This document shows positions 42,661 to 51,095 of a stretch of 64,000 nucleotides of DNA, piece by piece; positions within the stretch are counted from its first letter, which is position 1; every line of letters starts with the position of its first letter. The DNA is from JBCBCP01 sp039817385 (GTDB taxonomy: Bacteria > Pseudomonadota > Alphaproteobacteria > Rhodobacterales > Rhodobacteraceae). The translations under genes and the position numbers were made by a program. The notes below the pieces were generated by a model. That model was given only the letters and a program-made list of their open reading frames with translations, was not told the DNA's origin and ran no database searches. The stretch is from assembly GCA_039817385.1 (NCBI GenBank), contig JBCBVY010000006.1, positions 1 through 64,000 of the forward strand, written 5' to 3'.

Positions 42661-43407
42661 ATGAAATCAGCCATCGTCACCGGCGCCGCACGCGGTATCG
42701 GCCTCGCCACAACCAAACGCCTGCTGCGCGAAGGGTGGCGCGTCGCGATGGTCGACTACGACGGCGACGCGCTGACCAAAGCCGCACAACCGCTTGAACG
42801 TGCTGTCGCTTTCACCACCGACATCTCCAAACCCGACCAGATCGACGCGCTGCGCGACGCGCTTTCGGACTGGCCCGCCCTGCACGGCCTCGTCAACAAC
42901 GCGGGGCTCGCGACATTCGGGCCGATGGGCGACACCCCGTTCGAGACATGGCGCGCGGTGATGGCAACCAACCTCGACGGCGCCTTCCTGATGAGCCAGG
43001 CGTTCACGCCCCAACTGAAGGCCGCCCAAGGCGCCGCAATCGTGAACATCACCTCGATCTCCGGCTTGCGCGCCTCAACGCTGCGCGTGGCCTACGGCAC
43101 GTCCAAGGCCGCGCTGGCCCACCTGACGCAGCAGCAAGCGGTGGAGCTGGGCGAGCATGGCATTCGCGCAAACGCCGTCGCCCCCGGCCCCGTGCGCACG
43201 AAACTTGCAATGGCGGTGCATACGCCCGAAATCATCGCCGCCTACCACGATGCCATCCCTCTGAACCGCTACGGCACCGAGGACGAACTGGCCAACGCCA
43301 TCCACTTCCTGCTGTCGGAGGACGCAAGTTATATCACCGGCCAAGTCCTCGCGGTGGATGGCGGTTTTGAAGCGACCGGCATTGGCCTGCCCGCGCTGCG
43401 CGGCTAA
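42661..43407 (+). CDS. short-chain dehydrogenase/reductase
   Basis: 248 residues, classical SDR. Cofactor motif GAARGIG at residues 8-14; NNAG; catalytic Ser in ITSISGL and Y-x3-K in YGTSK; the C-terminal ITGQVLAVDGG motif typical of FabG-like enzymes. The substrate is unknown. GAGGAGG lies nine bases before the ATG but within a stable hairpin. It follows chrR by 60 bases and could be read from the rpoE promoter. Confidence 0.92.
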   Translation: MKSAIVTGAARGIGLATTKRLLREGWRVAMVDYDGDALTKAAQPLERAVAFTTDISKPDQIDALRDALSDWPALHGLVNNAGLATFGPMGDTPFETWRAVMATNLDGAFLMSQAFTPQLKAAQGAAIVNITSISGLRASTLRVAYGTSKAALAHLTQQQAVELGEHGIRANAVAPGPVRTKLAMAVHTPEIIAAYHDAIPLNRYGTEDELANAIHFLLSEDASYITGQVLAVDGGFEATGIGLPALRG

Positions 43408-43424
43408 CCAAGCGCCAAACGAGC

Positions 43425-43445
43425 CCCCTTCTCTGTTTCAAAAAA
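43425..43445 (+). repeat. dispersed intergenic repeat, CCCCTTCTCTGTT type, copy 1
   Basis: CCCCTTCTCTGTTTCAAAAA plus one A, one mismatch from 52516-52536 (TTTC versus TTCT). It lies between the convergent SDR and rmuC genes. The remaining part of this 147-base spacer has no other visible content. Confidence 0.65.
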
Positions 43446-43554
43446 CCTAGGGGAGTTTGAGGGGATCGCCATTGGAACGCCATTGGTCCGAGAGACAATG
43501 GCGATGCCCCCTCATCAGCAAAATAAAATCGAACCCGCGCAGCGGCCCTTTGGA

Positions 43555-44781
43555 TCAACCCTTGCCGAGGGGCACGACATCTGCCCCCTGTTCCATCTCT
43601 TCGAAGTCGAAATTGTCGAGCCGGCCCGCGCGCTTGCCCGCCTTGTCCGCGCTGATCTTGATCTCGTCGATATCCTTCGCCGCCTGCCCGAAATGCCGGT
43701 CAAGGTTGCCCACACGGGTGCCCAGCCGGTCCACATCCGCCACCAAGAGCGCCAGCTCGCGCCGGATCGCCCCTGCCTGCTCGCGCAGCCGCGCGTCTTT
43801 CAAAATCGCGCGCATCGTATTCAGCGTCGCCATGCAGGTGGTGGGCGAGACGATCCAGACCCGTTTATCAAACCCCTCACGCACCACATGGGGCAGGCGC
43901 GCGTGCAGCTCGGCATAGATCGCCTCGGACGGGACAAACAGCAGCGCACCGTCTGCCGTCTCCCCGTCGATGATATACTTCTCCGCGATGGCCTTGATGT
44001 GGACCCGCACCGCGTTCGCAAAGGCTTTTAGCCGCCGGTCCGCCTCGTCTTTCGTCTCCGCCGCCGCGAGCGCCTCGAAATCCTCCAGCGGGAACTTCGC
44101 GTCAATGACGATCGGCCCCGGCGGGTTCGGCAGGTGCACCATGCAATCGGCGCGCTTGCCGTTGGACAGCGTCGGCTGCCAGGAATAGCTGTCCGACGGC
44201 AGCGCCTTCGACACGATGTCGGCGAGCTGGATTTCTCCGAACATCCCCCGCCGCTGCTTGTTGGACAGGATGTCCTGCAAGGACAGCACGTCGCCCGACA
44301 GTTTGGTGATGTTGTCCTGCGCCTTGTCGATCGCTTGCAGCCGTTCCTGCAGCTGGGTGAGCGAGGTCGTCGTCTGCTTGGCCGAGCCGTGCAGGCTTTC
44401 CTTCATCCGCTCCTGCATCTCTGCCAGCGCCCGCTGGGACCGCATCGCGTTGTCGGCCAGCCGATCCTGCATCTGCTGCTGCACCGACGCCAGCCGCTGT
44501 TCCAGCGTTTGGGCCAGCTGGGTCTGCCCCTGCGTGGCGGTGTCCGACACCATCTGGATCGAGGCGCGCAGCCCCTCCTGCCCCTGCGCCAGCCCTTGCA
44601 CGTGCTGGCCCAGATAGCCAAGCTGCTGCGCCAGCGGCGCGGCGGCTTTAGAGGCGCGGGACGCGGCACGCAGAGACGCGATCAGCAGGATGAACAGCAG
44701 CAAAACGAGCCCCGCGCCAATCAGCGCGGCGATCACCAACGGGTCATCCAGCGCATAGGCGGTGCCTGCAATCTCGATCAT
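43555..44781 (-). CDS. rmuC: DNA recombination protein RmuC
   Basis: 408 residues. An N-terminal membrane anchor (residues 18-38) is followed by a long coiled-coil region rich in Gln/Leu (about 45-165), then the RmuC nuclease-like domain with NKQRRGMFGEIQLADIV, GPIVIDAKFPLEDFEAL (D and K of a PD-(D/E)xK-like site) and LFVPSEAIYAEL. RmuC limits inversion at short repeats in E. coli. The ATG overlaps the mutL stop (ATGA, 44778-44781). Confidence 0.93.
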   Translation of the reverse strand: MIEIAGTAYALDDPLVIAALIGAGLVLLLFILLIASLRAASRASKAAAPLAQQLGYLGQHVQGLAQGQEGLRASIQMVSDTATQGQTQLAQTLEQRLASVQQQMQDRLADNAMRSQRALAEMQERMKESLHGSAKQTTTSLTQLQERLQAIDKAQDNITKLSGDVLSLQDILSNKQRRGMFGEIQLADIVSKALPSDSYSWQPTLSNGKRADCMVHLPNPPGPIVIDAKFPLEDFEALAAAETKDEADRRLKAFANAVRVHIKAIAEKYIIDGETADGALLFVPSEAIYAELHARLPHVVREGFDKRVWIVSPTTCMATLNTMRAILKDARLREQAGAIRRELALLVADVDRLGTRVGNLDRHFGQAAKDIDEIKISADKAGKRAGRLDNFDFEEMEQGADVVPLGKG

Positions 44782-46574
44782 GTGCGGCCAAACAGGCGTT
44801 CGATGTCGCTCAGCTTCAGCTCGACATAGGTGGGCCGCCCGTGGTTGCACTGGCCGGAATGGGGCGTCGCCTCCATCTCGCGCAACAGTGCGTTCATCTC
44901 CTCGGGGCGCATCCGGCGGCCGGAGCGGACGGAGCCGTGGCAGGCCATGCGGCTCAGGATCGCGTCGATGCGGGACTGGAGCGTCTGCGTGGTGCCGTGA
45001 TCAGCCAGCTCATCGAGGATGTCGGAGATCACCGCCTTGCCGTCCACCTCGCCCAGAATCGCAGGGGTGGTTTGCAGGGCCACGGCATCGCCGCCAAAGG
45101 GCTCCACCGTCAGGCCGACGCGGGCGAGGTCTTCGGCGATGGACAGCAGCCGGTCGCGATCCTGCGCGGACAGCTCGACAATCTCGGGGATCAGCAGCGC
45201 CTGAGCCGGCACGCCCGCCTGTGCCATTTGCGCCTTCAGCTTTTCATAAACCAGCCGTTCGTGCGCCGCGTGCTGATCGACGATGACCATGCCTGTCGCG
45301 CTCTGGGCGATGATATAGTTCTCATGCACCTGCCCGCGCGCGGTGCCAAGGGGCAGGTCGTGCGGCTCTGCCACCGGCTCGACAACGGGCGCGCTGAAAT
45401 CCTGCGCCATCTCGGCAAAGCCTGAGGCAGACCGCGGCCCAAGCGCGGGCCGGTCCATCTGGTAGACCCGCGGCTCCGCGCGTTCGGGTTGCATCGCGCC
45501 CAGCACGCCCGCGGCGACAGTGGTGGAGGCGCGGTGCCCCGCCTCTGCCAGCGCGTGGCGCAGGGCCGACACGATGAGACCCCGCGCCAGGCCTGGGTCG
45601 CGAAAGCGCACTTCGGATTTGGCCGGGTGCACGTTCACATCGACCAGCTGCGGATCACAATCGAGGAAAAGCGCGGCGGCGGGGTGGCGGTCCCGGCTCA
45701 GAAAGTCGGTGTAGGCCCCGCGCAGTGCGCCGGTCAGCATCTTGTCCCGCACCGGGCGGCCATTGACAAAAAGGTGCTGCATCGTCGCCGCCCCGCGGCT
45801 GTAGGTCGGCAGGGCGGCAAATCCGGTCAGGTGCAGCCCCTCGCGCTCTGCGTCGATGGGCAGGGCGTTGTCGGTGAAATCCTGTCCCAGAACGTCCGTA
45901 AGGCGGGCTTTCAACGCGTCGGTCGGGGCGCTTGTCTGGGCCTCCACGCTGAACACGGTGCGCGGGCTGTCCCCCGTCACGTCACGCAGGGCGAACCGGA
46001 TGTAGGGCTCGGCCATTGCGAGGCGTTTGATCACCTCGCCGATGGCCTGGGATTCGGCCCGGTCGGTGCGCATGAACTTCAGCCGCGCAGGCGTGGCATA
46101 GAAAAGATCGGCAAGGGTGACGACCGTGCCTTGGGTCAGGGCCGCGGGGCGGACAGGGCCTTGCACGCCGCCTTCAACCCGGATCTCGTGCGCGTCTTCG
46201 CCTGCGGGGCGGGAGCGGATGGTCAGACGACCCACGGCGCCGAGGGAGGGGAGCGCTTCGCCCCGAAAGCCGAAGGAGTGGATGTTCAGAAGGTCCGTGC
46301 CGTCGATCTTGGACGTCGCGTGGCGCGACAGAGCCAGCGGCAGGTCGGTGCCTGTGATGCCGCAGCCATTGTCGGTCACGCGGATCAGGGTCTTGCCGCC
46401 TTGGGCAATGTCGATCTCGATCCGCGTGGCGCCCGCGTCGATGGCGTTCTCGACCAGCTCCTTCACCGCAGAGGCAGGGCGCTCAACGACCTCCCCGGCG
46501 GCGATGCGGTTGATCGCGGCCTCGTCCAGTTGCCGGATGACCGGCTGGTTCATGTTGGGGGCATCTTTGGGCAT
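44778..46574 (-). CDS. mutL: DNA mismatch repair protein MutL
   Basis: 598 residues, full length. GHKL ATPase motifs: ELVENAIDAGAT, RVTDNGCGI, ATSKI and GFRGEALPS. The C-terminal dimerisation domain ends in CNHGRPTYVELKLSDIERLFGRT. The sequence QHAAHERLVYEKLK (DQHAAHER) with ACHGSVRSG is also seen, which is typical of MutL; the metal-binding endonuclease motif DQHAxxERxxYE is partly present, consistent with alphaproteobacteria lacking MutH. Start at 46574 or at 46553; neither has a strong ribosome site. Head of the mutL-rmuC pair. Confidence 0.95.
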   Translation of the reverse strand: MPKDAPNMNQPVIRQLDEAAINRIAAGEVVERPASAVKELVENAIDAGATRIEIDIAQGGKTLIRVTDNGCGITGTDLPLALSRHATSKIDGTDLLNIHSFGFRGEALPSLGAVGRLTIRSRPAGEDAHEIRVEGGVQGPVRPAALTQGTVVTLADLFYATPARLKFMRTDRAESQAIGEVIKRLAMAEPYIRFALRDVTGDSPRTVFSVEAQTSAPTDALKARLTDVLGQDFTDNALPIDAEREGLHLTGFAALPTYSRGAATMQHLFVNGRPVRDKMLTGALRGAYTDFLSRDRHPAAALFLDCDPQLVDVNVHPAKSEVRFRDPGLARGLIVSALRHALAEAGHRASTTVAAGVLGAMQPERAEPRVYQMDRPALGPRSASGFAEMAQDFSAPVVEPVAEPHDLPLGTARGQVHENYIIAQSATGMVIVDQHAAHERLVYEKLKAQMAQAGVPAQALLIPEIVELSAQDRDRLLSIAEDLARVGLTVEPFGGDAVALQTTPAILGEVDGKAVISDILDELADHGTTQTLQSRIDAILSRMACHGSVRSGRRMRPEEMNALLREMEATPHSGQCNHGRPTYVELKLSDIERLFGRT

Positions 46575-46625
46575 AACGCTAGATGTAGCATGTGGCGGCG
46601 GGATTCGGGAAGCCTCGTTCAAGGC

Positions 46626-46653
46626 GTAGGATGGGCAATATTGCCCATCTTAC
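46626..46653. repeat. palindromic repeat, GTAGGATGGGC type, copy 2
   Basis: Arms 46626-46639 and 46640-46653, identical to 14792-14819 except for one base in the right arm. It overlaps the puuD stop codon (46650-46652), just as the first copy overlaps a stop. Confidence 0.8.
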
Positions 46654-47855
46654 CGCATGGCGTCTCGATACCACGCCACAATCACCTCCCGGTCCGCTTG
46701 CGGCAGGCCGGTGATATTGGCAGGCGGCATCGCGTGGCTCACCCCGCTTTGCAGGTAGATGTCGAGGGCGTGGCGGGTCACCTGCGCCTCCGTCTCCAGC
46801 ATCACGCCCTTGGGTGGCCAGTAAAGCCCCGGCCACACCGGCTCTGCCGCGTGGCACATGGAACAGCGGCCGACGACAATCTCGTGCACCTCCGCGAAAC
46901 CTTCCGCCGCGCTCAGCCGCGCAATCTCAGTGGGCTGGGTGCGGAACATGGGCGCCGTAGAAAGCCACGCGATGATCAGGAACAGCACCGCCGTTGCGCC
47001 CCATGTCCAATAAGGCGTCCCGCCCCGCGCGTGGCGCGTGTTGAACCAGTGGCGGATCGTGACCCCCATCAGAAAAACCAGCGCCCCGATGATCCAGTTG
47101 GCCGAGCTGCCAAAGGCCAGCGGGTAGTGGTTGGACAGCATCAGAAAAATCACCGGCAGGGTGAGATAGTTGTTATGGGTGCTGCGCTGCTTTGCGATCT
47201 TGCCGTATTTGGCGTCCGGCTTGCGGCCCGCCATCAGGTCGGCGACGACGATTTTCTGGTTGGGGATGATGATGGCAAAGACGTTTGCGCTCATGATCGT
47301 CGCGGTGAAAGCGCCAAGGTGCAACAGCGCGGCACGGCCCGTGAAAACGGAGGCGTAGAAGTAGCTCATGCCCACCAGCACCGCGAAGAGGGCGATCATC
47401 AGGACGTTCTGGTCGTACTCGACAAACCATTTGCACAGCTGGTTGTAGACCAGCCAGCCGAAGCCCAGCGAGGCGATGGAAATGGCGATAGCCTGGAACC
47501 GGGTCAGGTCCGCGATGGCCTGGTCAATCAGGTAGTAATCCGCCCCGAGGTAGTAGACGATCGCCAGCAGGGCAAAACCCGACAGCCACGTCGCGTAGCT
47601 TTCCCATTTGAACCAGACCAGCCCGTCCGGCATGTTATCCGGCGCGACGAGGTATTTCTGGATGTGATAGAAGCCCCCGCCATGCACCTGCCACTCCTCG
47701 CCATCCGCGCCGGTGGCCAGGTTCCGGTCGCGGTGCAGGCCGAGGTCCAGCGCGATGAAGTAGAAGGACGAGCCGATCCACGCGATGGCCGTGATCACGT
47801 GCAGCCAGCGCACCGCGAATTCGGCCCAAGACCACAGCACTGCGAAGTCGTACAT
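46650..47855 (-). CDS. puuD: PuuD, membrane urate hydroxylase with cytochrome c domain
   Basis: 401 residues. About eight membrane helices (DUF989-like urate oxidase domain: RWLHVITAIAWIGSSFYFIALDL, the GGGFYHIQKY loop, NHYPLAFGSS) precede a C-terminal c-type haem domain with CSMCH near residue 331 and a Met ligand candidate in SHAMPPANIT. It converts urate to 5-hydroxyisourate and gives electrons to the respiratory chain rather than making H2O2. The stop lies in a palindromic repeat. It is 30 bases after cioB on the same strand, so it may share the transcript. Confidence 0.93.
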   Translation of the reverse strand: MYDFAVLWSWAEFAVRWLHVITAIAWIGSSFYFIALDLGLHRDRNLATGADGEEWQVHGGGFYHIQKYLVAPDNMPDGLVWFKWESYATWLSGFALLAIVYYLGADYYLIDQAIADLTRFQAIAISIASLGFGWLVYNQLCKWFVEYDQNVLMIALFAVLVGMSYFYASVFTGRAALLHLGAFTATIMSANVFAIIIPNQKIVVADLMAGRKPDAKYGKIAKQRSTHNNYLTLPVIFLMLSNHYPLAFGSSANWIIGALVFLMGVTIRHWFNTRHARGGTPYWTWGATAVLFLIIAWLSTAPMFRTQPTEIARLSAAEGFAEVHEIVVGRCSMCHAAEPVWPGLYWPPKGVMLETEAQVTRHALDIYLQSGVSHAMPPANITGLPQADREVIVAWYRDAMR

Positions 47856-47885
47856 GACATGCCCCTTGCCAGCGGGGCACGCAGC

Positions 47886-48899
47886 TTAGTCGTAGCGCAG
47901 CTCGGTCGCCTTGCCCCGAAAGACTGTGTAGGCCAGCGCGGTGTAGCCTGCAATCATGGGGATGACGAGGATGGCCCCCCACAGGATGATGATGAGGCTT
48001 TCTGGCGCAGAGGCTGCCTCATAAATGGTCAGTTTTTCGGGCACCACGTAGGGATAGAAGCTGTAGGCGAGGCCAAAGAAGGCCGCGATGAACATCGCGA
48101 TGGTGGTGGTGAAGGGGAACCAGGCGAAGGCATCATCTTTGGCAGGCAGGTAGCGCAGGGACAGCCAGGTGATCCACACCAGCGCACCCATGATCAGCGG
48201 CATCGGGGCGAGAAGCACGATCTCGGGCCAGCTAAACCACTTGTCAAAGATGCGCGGGCTGACAAGCGGGGAGGCGATGGAGACCGCCGCGACGCCCATC
48301 AACATCCCCCAGATCCCGCCCTTGGCCCATTTGACGGACTTTTCCTGCAATCGCCCGTCGGTCTTCATGATCAGCCAGGTCGCGCCAATAAAGCTGTAGC
48401 CAACCGTGAGGAACACGGCACAAAGTGCGGCAAAGAGCGTTGTTTGCCACCCCGGCTCCAGCCCCATGATGTAAACGCCCAGCATCCAGCCCTGGCTGAG
48501 CGACGTCATCAGCGAGCCGCCCCAGAACGCGCTGTCCCATGTCCGCTTCCACGGGGTGGGGGCCTTCACGCGAAACTCGAACGCCACACCGCGCAGGATC
48601 AGGCCGACCAGCATCACGGCGACGGGCAAGTAAAGCGCCGTAAGGATGTCGCCATGTGCCTGCGGGAAGGCGACCAGCAGGATACCGACGGCCAGCACCA
48701 GCCACGTCTCATTCGCGTCCCAGAACGGGCCGATGGAAGCGACCATGCGGTCCTTCTCATGCGCTTCGGCGAACGGGAAGAGCACGCCCACTCCCAGGTC
48801 GAACCCGTCAAGCACAACGTAGACAAGAATCGACACGCCCATCAGCCCCGCAAAGACGACGGGCAGCCAGATGGCGGGGTCTCCGAACAGGGTCATCAT
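47886..48899 (-). CDS. cioB: cytochrome bd / cyanide-insensitive quinol oxidase subunit II
   Basis: 337 residues with eight to nine membrane helices, the CydB/CioB family. Typical are YVVLDGFDLGVGVLFPFA and DANETWLVLAVGILLVAFP, the GPFWDANETWL segment carrying conserved W and E. It forms the quinol oxidase with subunit I. ATGA overlap with the upstream cioA gene (48896-48899). No CydX-like small subunit was seen after it; puuD follows instead. Confidence 0.93.
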   Translation of the reverse strand: MMTLFGDPAIWLPVVFAGLMGVSILVYVVLDGFDLGVGVLFPFAEAHEKDRMVASIGPFWDANETWLVLAVGILLVAFPQAHGDILTALYLPVAVMLVGLILRGVAFEFRVKAPTPWKRTWDSAFWGGSLMTSLSQGWMLGVYIMGLEPGWQTTLFAALCAVFLTVGYSFIGATWLIMKTDGRLQEKSVKWAKGGIWGMLMGVAAVSIASPLVSPRIFDKWFSWPEIVLLAPMPLIMGALVWITWLSLRYLPAKDDAFAWFPFTTTIAMFIAAFFGLAYSFYPYVVPEKLTIYEAASAPESLIIILWGAILVIPMIAGYTALAYTVFRGKATELRYD

Positions 48900-50287
48900 T
48901 CGGCGGCCACCTGGGTTGCCACGGCGGCGCCCGACAGGGGCGTTCGCGGGCGCGGGGTGTCACCTTCTGCCGCTTTGCGCGCAAGGTAGAAGAGCACCGC
49001 GACATAGGCGAAGAGCAGCAGCGCGTAGATCGACAGGTAAACGGCCAGCGTGGTGCCGACAAAGGGCGCGGGCACATCGGCCACAGCCATCTCCGTAGTC
49101 AGCACGCCCTGCACCAGCCACGGCTGGCGGCCAATCTCGGTCGTGTACCACCCGGCAAGCGTTGCGACCCAGCCCGAAAAGGCCATCGGGACCATCGCGT
49201 AATACATCAGCGTCGGCACGCCCTCCGGCCCCGCACGGCGGCGCAGCATGAAGAAGGCAGCGGCCCAGCTGAGCAGCAGCATCGCCATGCCCGTGCCGAC
49301 CATCACGCGAAAGCTGTAGAAGACGGGGGCGACGGGCGGGTGCTGCACCGTGCCGTCCTCGGCCACGAAGTCATTAAGGCCCGGAACAACCCCGTCAGCC
49401 TTATGCGTCAGGATCAGCGAGGCGCCGTTCGGAACCGCGATTTCCATGCTGTTGGAGCGGGTTTCCTCATCCGGGATCGCAAAGAGCAGCAAGGGCACAT
49501 TGCTGCGCGTCTCCCAGTTGCCCTCCATCGCAGCGACTTTGGCCGGCTGGTATTCCAGCGTGTTCAGACCGTGGAGGTCGCCCATAAAAATCTGCGCCGG
49601 GATCAGGATCGCGCCAAGCCCCACGCCGGTCTTCAGCGCCGCGCGCACCGCGCCCGAGCGGTCTTTGAGAAGCCAGCGGAAGGCCGACAGGCCAAGGATC
49701 AGGAAGGCAACCGTCAAGCCGGAGGCCAGCAGCATATGCGCGAGGCGATAGGGCATGGACGGGTTGAAGATGATCGCCCACCAATCGGTGGCAAAGGCCA
49801 CGCCATCGCGCATCTCGAACCCCGCGGGTGTGTGCATCCAGCTGTTCAGAACGAGGATCCAAAAGGCGGACATGGTCGTGCCAAAGGCCACAAGGAAGGT
49901 GGCAAGTGTATGCACCCAGTTCGGCACGCGCGAGGCGCCAAAGAGCATGATGCCGAGGAACACAGCCTCAAGGAAAAAGGCCGTCATGATCTCATAGGCC
50001 AGCAGCGGGCCCGCGATATTGCCCACCGTCTCCATGAACCCGGGCCAGTTGGTGCCGAACTGGAAGGACATGGTGATGCCGGACACAACGCCCATCGCGA
50101 AGGAAAGGGCAAAGACCTTTACCCAGAAGCCATAGGCGTCCATCCACTTGCGGTCCCCGGTGGCGTTAAAGCGCAGCTTGAAGAACAGCAGCACCCAGCC
50201 CAGCGCGATGGTGATCGTGGGGAACAGGATGTGGAACGAAATGTTTGCCCCGAACTGAATTCGGGACAGCAGTAGCGTGTCCATCAT
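48896..50287 (-). CDS. cioA: cytochrome bd / cyanide-insensitive quinol oxidase subunit I
   Basis: 463 residues. The N-terminal LLSRIQFGANISFHILFP carries the haem His; GPLLAYEIMTAFFLEAVFLG holds the Glu residues of the haem b595/d region; GDLHGLNTLEYQPAKVAAMEGNWE is the Q-loop entry with K and E of the quinol site. The Q loop is short, as in CIO-type rather than E. coli bd-I enzymes. It reduces O2 to water with quinol in the cytoplasmic membrane, often under low oxygen or stress. GGAGA lies nine bases upstream of the first ATG. Confidence 0.93.
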   Translation of the reverse strand: MMDTLLLSRIQFGANISFHILFPTITIALGWVLLFFKLRFNATGDRKWMDAYGFWVKVFALSFAMGVVSGITMSFQFGTNWPGFMETVGNIAGPLLAYEIMTAFFLEAVFLGIMLFGASRVPNWVHTLATFLVAFGTTMSAFWILVLNSWMHTPAGFEMRDGVAFATDWWAIIFNPSMPYRLAHMLLASGLTVAFLILGLSAFRWLLKDRSGAVRAALKTGVGLGAILIPAQIFMGDLHGLNTLEYQPAKVAAMEGNWETRSNVPLLLFAIPDEETRSNSMEIAVPNGASLILTHKADGVVPGLNDFVAEDGTVQHPPVAPVFYSFRVMVGTGMAMLLLSWAAAFFMLRRRAGPEGVPTLMYYAMVPMAFSGWVATLAGWYTTEIGRQPWLVQGVLTTEMAVADVPAPFVGTTLAVYLSIYALLLFAYVAVLFYLARKAAEGDTPRPRTPLSGAAVATQVAAE

Positions 50288-50406
50288 GGATTATGTCTCC
50301 GTCAGGAAGGTAGATGTTTGAGATATAGATAAGGTTCGGGGCGGGCAGGTCAGCGGAGTGCGACAGGGTGCACATGCGCGTTTTGTCGCGGTGGATTGCC
50401 CTGCTT

Positions 50407-51003
50407 TTACCGCAGCTTGCGGTCGGCCCTGTCGTAGACATGGCGGCCTGTATCTGAAGGCTGCGCGCGTTTCAGCGCCCAGACGCGTCGCACCTCGTCC
50501 ATGCCCGCATCCGGGTTGTCGGCCAAGAAGTCGCGCGTGTATTGGTTGAACTGGTTGCCCTTGGCGATCTGCGCCTTGCGTCCGTTCGCGGCGCGCCGCG
50601 CGGCAATGGCGCGGTACTCGGCACACGCCTCGGCCAGCGTGCGTCCTGCATTGGCCTTGAGCCACGCCATGAACTCGGTGTTGAACGCAAAGGACGCACC
50701 CAGCCGGGATTTGAAGTAGCGGCGAACGTTCTGGGAATTGCGGTAGCTGTCGGTCAGAACTGTGTCGTCGGTCAGGGTGGCGCTGTGCCAGTCGAAACCA
50801 GAGGCGGGTTTGGCGCGCTTCGGCGTGGTCTTTTGCCCGGTGTCAAGGAAGTGGGCAATCCGGTCCAAAATATCGAACTTCACGCCAGCCCGAGACAAGC
50901 CAAGGACGCGGGCCTGGGCCTCAAGCTCCGACCGCAGCCAGTACCAGCGCTTCAGCTCAGCGCCTGTGGTGATAGTGTCGATGCGCAGGCGGGTTTGCGT
51001 CAT
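50407..51003 (-). CDS. SAP-like and DUF6434 domain protein, paralogue A
   Basis: 198 residues. An N-terminal SAP-like helix pair (LKRWYWLRSELEAQARVLGLSRAGVKFDILDRI, residues about 16-48) is followed by the DUF6434 core (FDWHSATLTDDTVLTDSYRN, then NVRRYFKSRLGASFAFNTEFMAWLKANAG). SAP modules commonly bind DNA, so a nucleoid or DNA-linked role is possible, but the function is unknown. A second gene of the same length and order is at 57072-57668. The start at 51003 matches the domain start. It sits between cioA and the aminotransferase gene. Confidence 0.82.
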   Translation of the reverse strand: MTQTRLRIDTITTGAELKRWYWLRSELEAQARVLGLSRAGVKFDILDRIAHFLDTGQKTTPKRAKPASGFDWHSATLTDDTVLTDSYRNSQNVRRYFKSRLGASFAFNTEFMAWLKANAGRTLAEACAEYRAIAARRAANGRKAQIAKGNQFNQYTRDFLADNPDAGMDEVRRVWALKRAQPSDTGRHVYDRADRKLR

Positions 51004-51078
51004 GTCGCGGAGATAGGGCGCCAATGCTGCCGTGTCCCAGCAAGAAGGGAGGTGCGCGGTGTTGCGCACCCTAAGGGC

Positions 51079-51095
51079 GGTGGGTTGCACCCACC
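51079..51095. repeat. short GGTGGGT palindrome of the GTAGGGTGGG family
   Basis: GGTGGGT (51079-51085), TGC, ACCCACC (51089-51095), followed by CTACG. It abuts the stop of the aminotransferase gene (51096). Sequence and placement next to a stop resemble the palindromes at 14792, 19884 and 46626. Confidence 0.6.

Noticed and set aside
45489..48989. A 1166-codon open frame antisense to mutL, puuD and cioB
   Set aside because: It spans three well-supported genes on the opposite strand and its product is low-complexity and His/Arg-rich.
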